Assembly (NCBI GenBank): GCA_947178215.1
Contig: CAMWXJ010000002.1
Coordinates: 87,422-151,421 of the forward strand
DNA length: 64,000 nt
Source of the DNA: an uncultured Porphyromonadaceae bacterium
GTDB taxonomy: Bacteria; Bacteroidota; Bacteroidia; Bacteroidales; Muribaculaceae
Direction: 5' to 3'
This document shows positions 63,842 through 64,000 of the stretch, piece after piece. A program made the position numbers and the translations under genes. The stretch's first letter is position 1; every line of letters starts with the position of its first letter. The notes below the pieces were generated by a model that made no database searches, had not been told where the DNA came from, and was given only the letters and a program-made list of their open reading frames with translations.

Positions 63842-64000
63842 GTCCGAAGGACGCCGTCAGGCGGCCCGTCCGAAGAGTCCGAGCTGTCCGAAGGACGCCG
63901 TCAGGCGGCCTGTCCGAAGAGTCCGAGTTGTCCGAAGGACGCCGCCAGGCGGCCCGTCCGAAGAGTCCGCAGAGTCCGAGCTGTCCGAGGGACGCCGTCA
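63842..64000. repeat. 44-bp tandem repeat running off the window edge
   Basis: GTCCGAAGGACGCC starts repeats at 63842, 63886 and 63930 (period 44); the fourth, with one base changed, starts at 63983 after a 9-base insertion. Each unit has GTCCG words in both arms and can fold (GGACGCC...GGCGGCC). 63759-63841 has no gene. The array continues past the window. Confidence 0.85.

Noticed and set aside
63842..64000. CRISPR array at the window edge
   Set aside because: The 44-base unit is continuous with no variable spacers between repeats.

Overview
The window reads as chromosome of a Bacteroidales bacterium, most like the gut family Muribaculaceae. That placement is an inference from gene content and style. 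It rests on SusC/SusD pairs, a PorV channel of the type IX secretion system, six-bladed-propeller lipoproteins, DUF6057, short Bacteroidales-type S21, Rex, many SPII lipoproteins, and promoters of the Bacteroidetes form (TTTG or TTG at -33, about 20 nt, TAnnTTTG at -7), which recur upstream of genes throughout. No rRNA or tRNA gene was recognised and there is no CRISPR array.

Region 1 (1-14109) is a carbohydrate utilisation locus. It has the 3' end of a SusC receptor, a SusD lipoprotein, a convergent AraC-type regulator, and a tight operon of periplasmic GH2 hydrolase, MFS sugar porter, cytosolic DUF5107/TPR protein and a second GH2 of the same length. Divergent promoters between araC and this operon enclose an 8-bp inverted repeat that is a good operator candidate. 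The predicted flow is: glycan in through SusCD, trimming by the two GH2 enzymes in the periplasm, monosaccharide import by the MFS porter, handling by the DUF5107 protein inside.

Region 2 (14110-19690) is visibly richer in A+T. It holds a six-bladed-propeller lipoprotein, a non-SusC TonB-dependent barrel protein and a membrane-spanning TPR regulator, separated by unusually long perfect hairpins (24 bp and 16 bp arms).

Region 3 (19691-36260) is read almost wholly on the minus strand: a LacZ-type beta-galactosidase, RsgA, a small winged-helix protein, a CxxCH-bearing PD40 lipoprotein with a DUF6057 membrane protein, an IS200-type transposase next to a 320-bp tandem repeat, a second SusD/SusC pair (SusC with a nine-G tract in its signal-peptide codons), and a fatty-acid-CoA ligase.

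Region 4 (36261-48480) is mainly housekeeping: Rex with an FAH-like protein, an Ig-like lipoprotein, IspF, PorV, S21, a decayed propeller/O-antigen-ligase cluster, an unknown protein coupled to a GlmU-like protein, MetK and an Ssb.

Region 5 (48481-64000) holds a very large alpha-2-macroglobulin-like protein without the thioester motif. It is followed by a collinear minus-strand run from an LTA-synthase-type enzyme through PAP2, thymidine kinase, DUF3108, 5'-nucleotidase, ECF sigma factor and a probable anti-sigma protein to a Spy-like protein. Then come phosphoglucomutase and, at the edge, a 44-bp tandem repeat running out of the window.

Most interesting leads: the GH2-MFS-DUF5107-GH2 cassette with its leader ORF and operator; the transmembrane TPR regulator/TonB barrel pair; the transposase with its 320-bp repeat array; the G9 tract in susC; and mRNA-5'-end hairpins on the propeller lipoprotein and rpsU.
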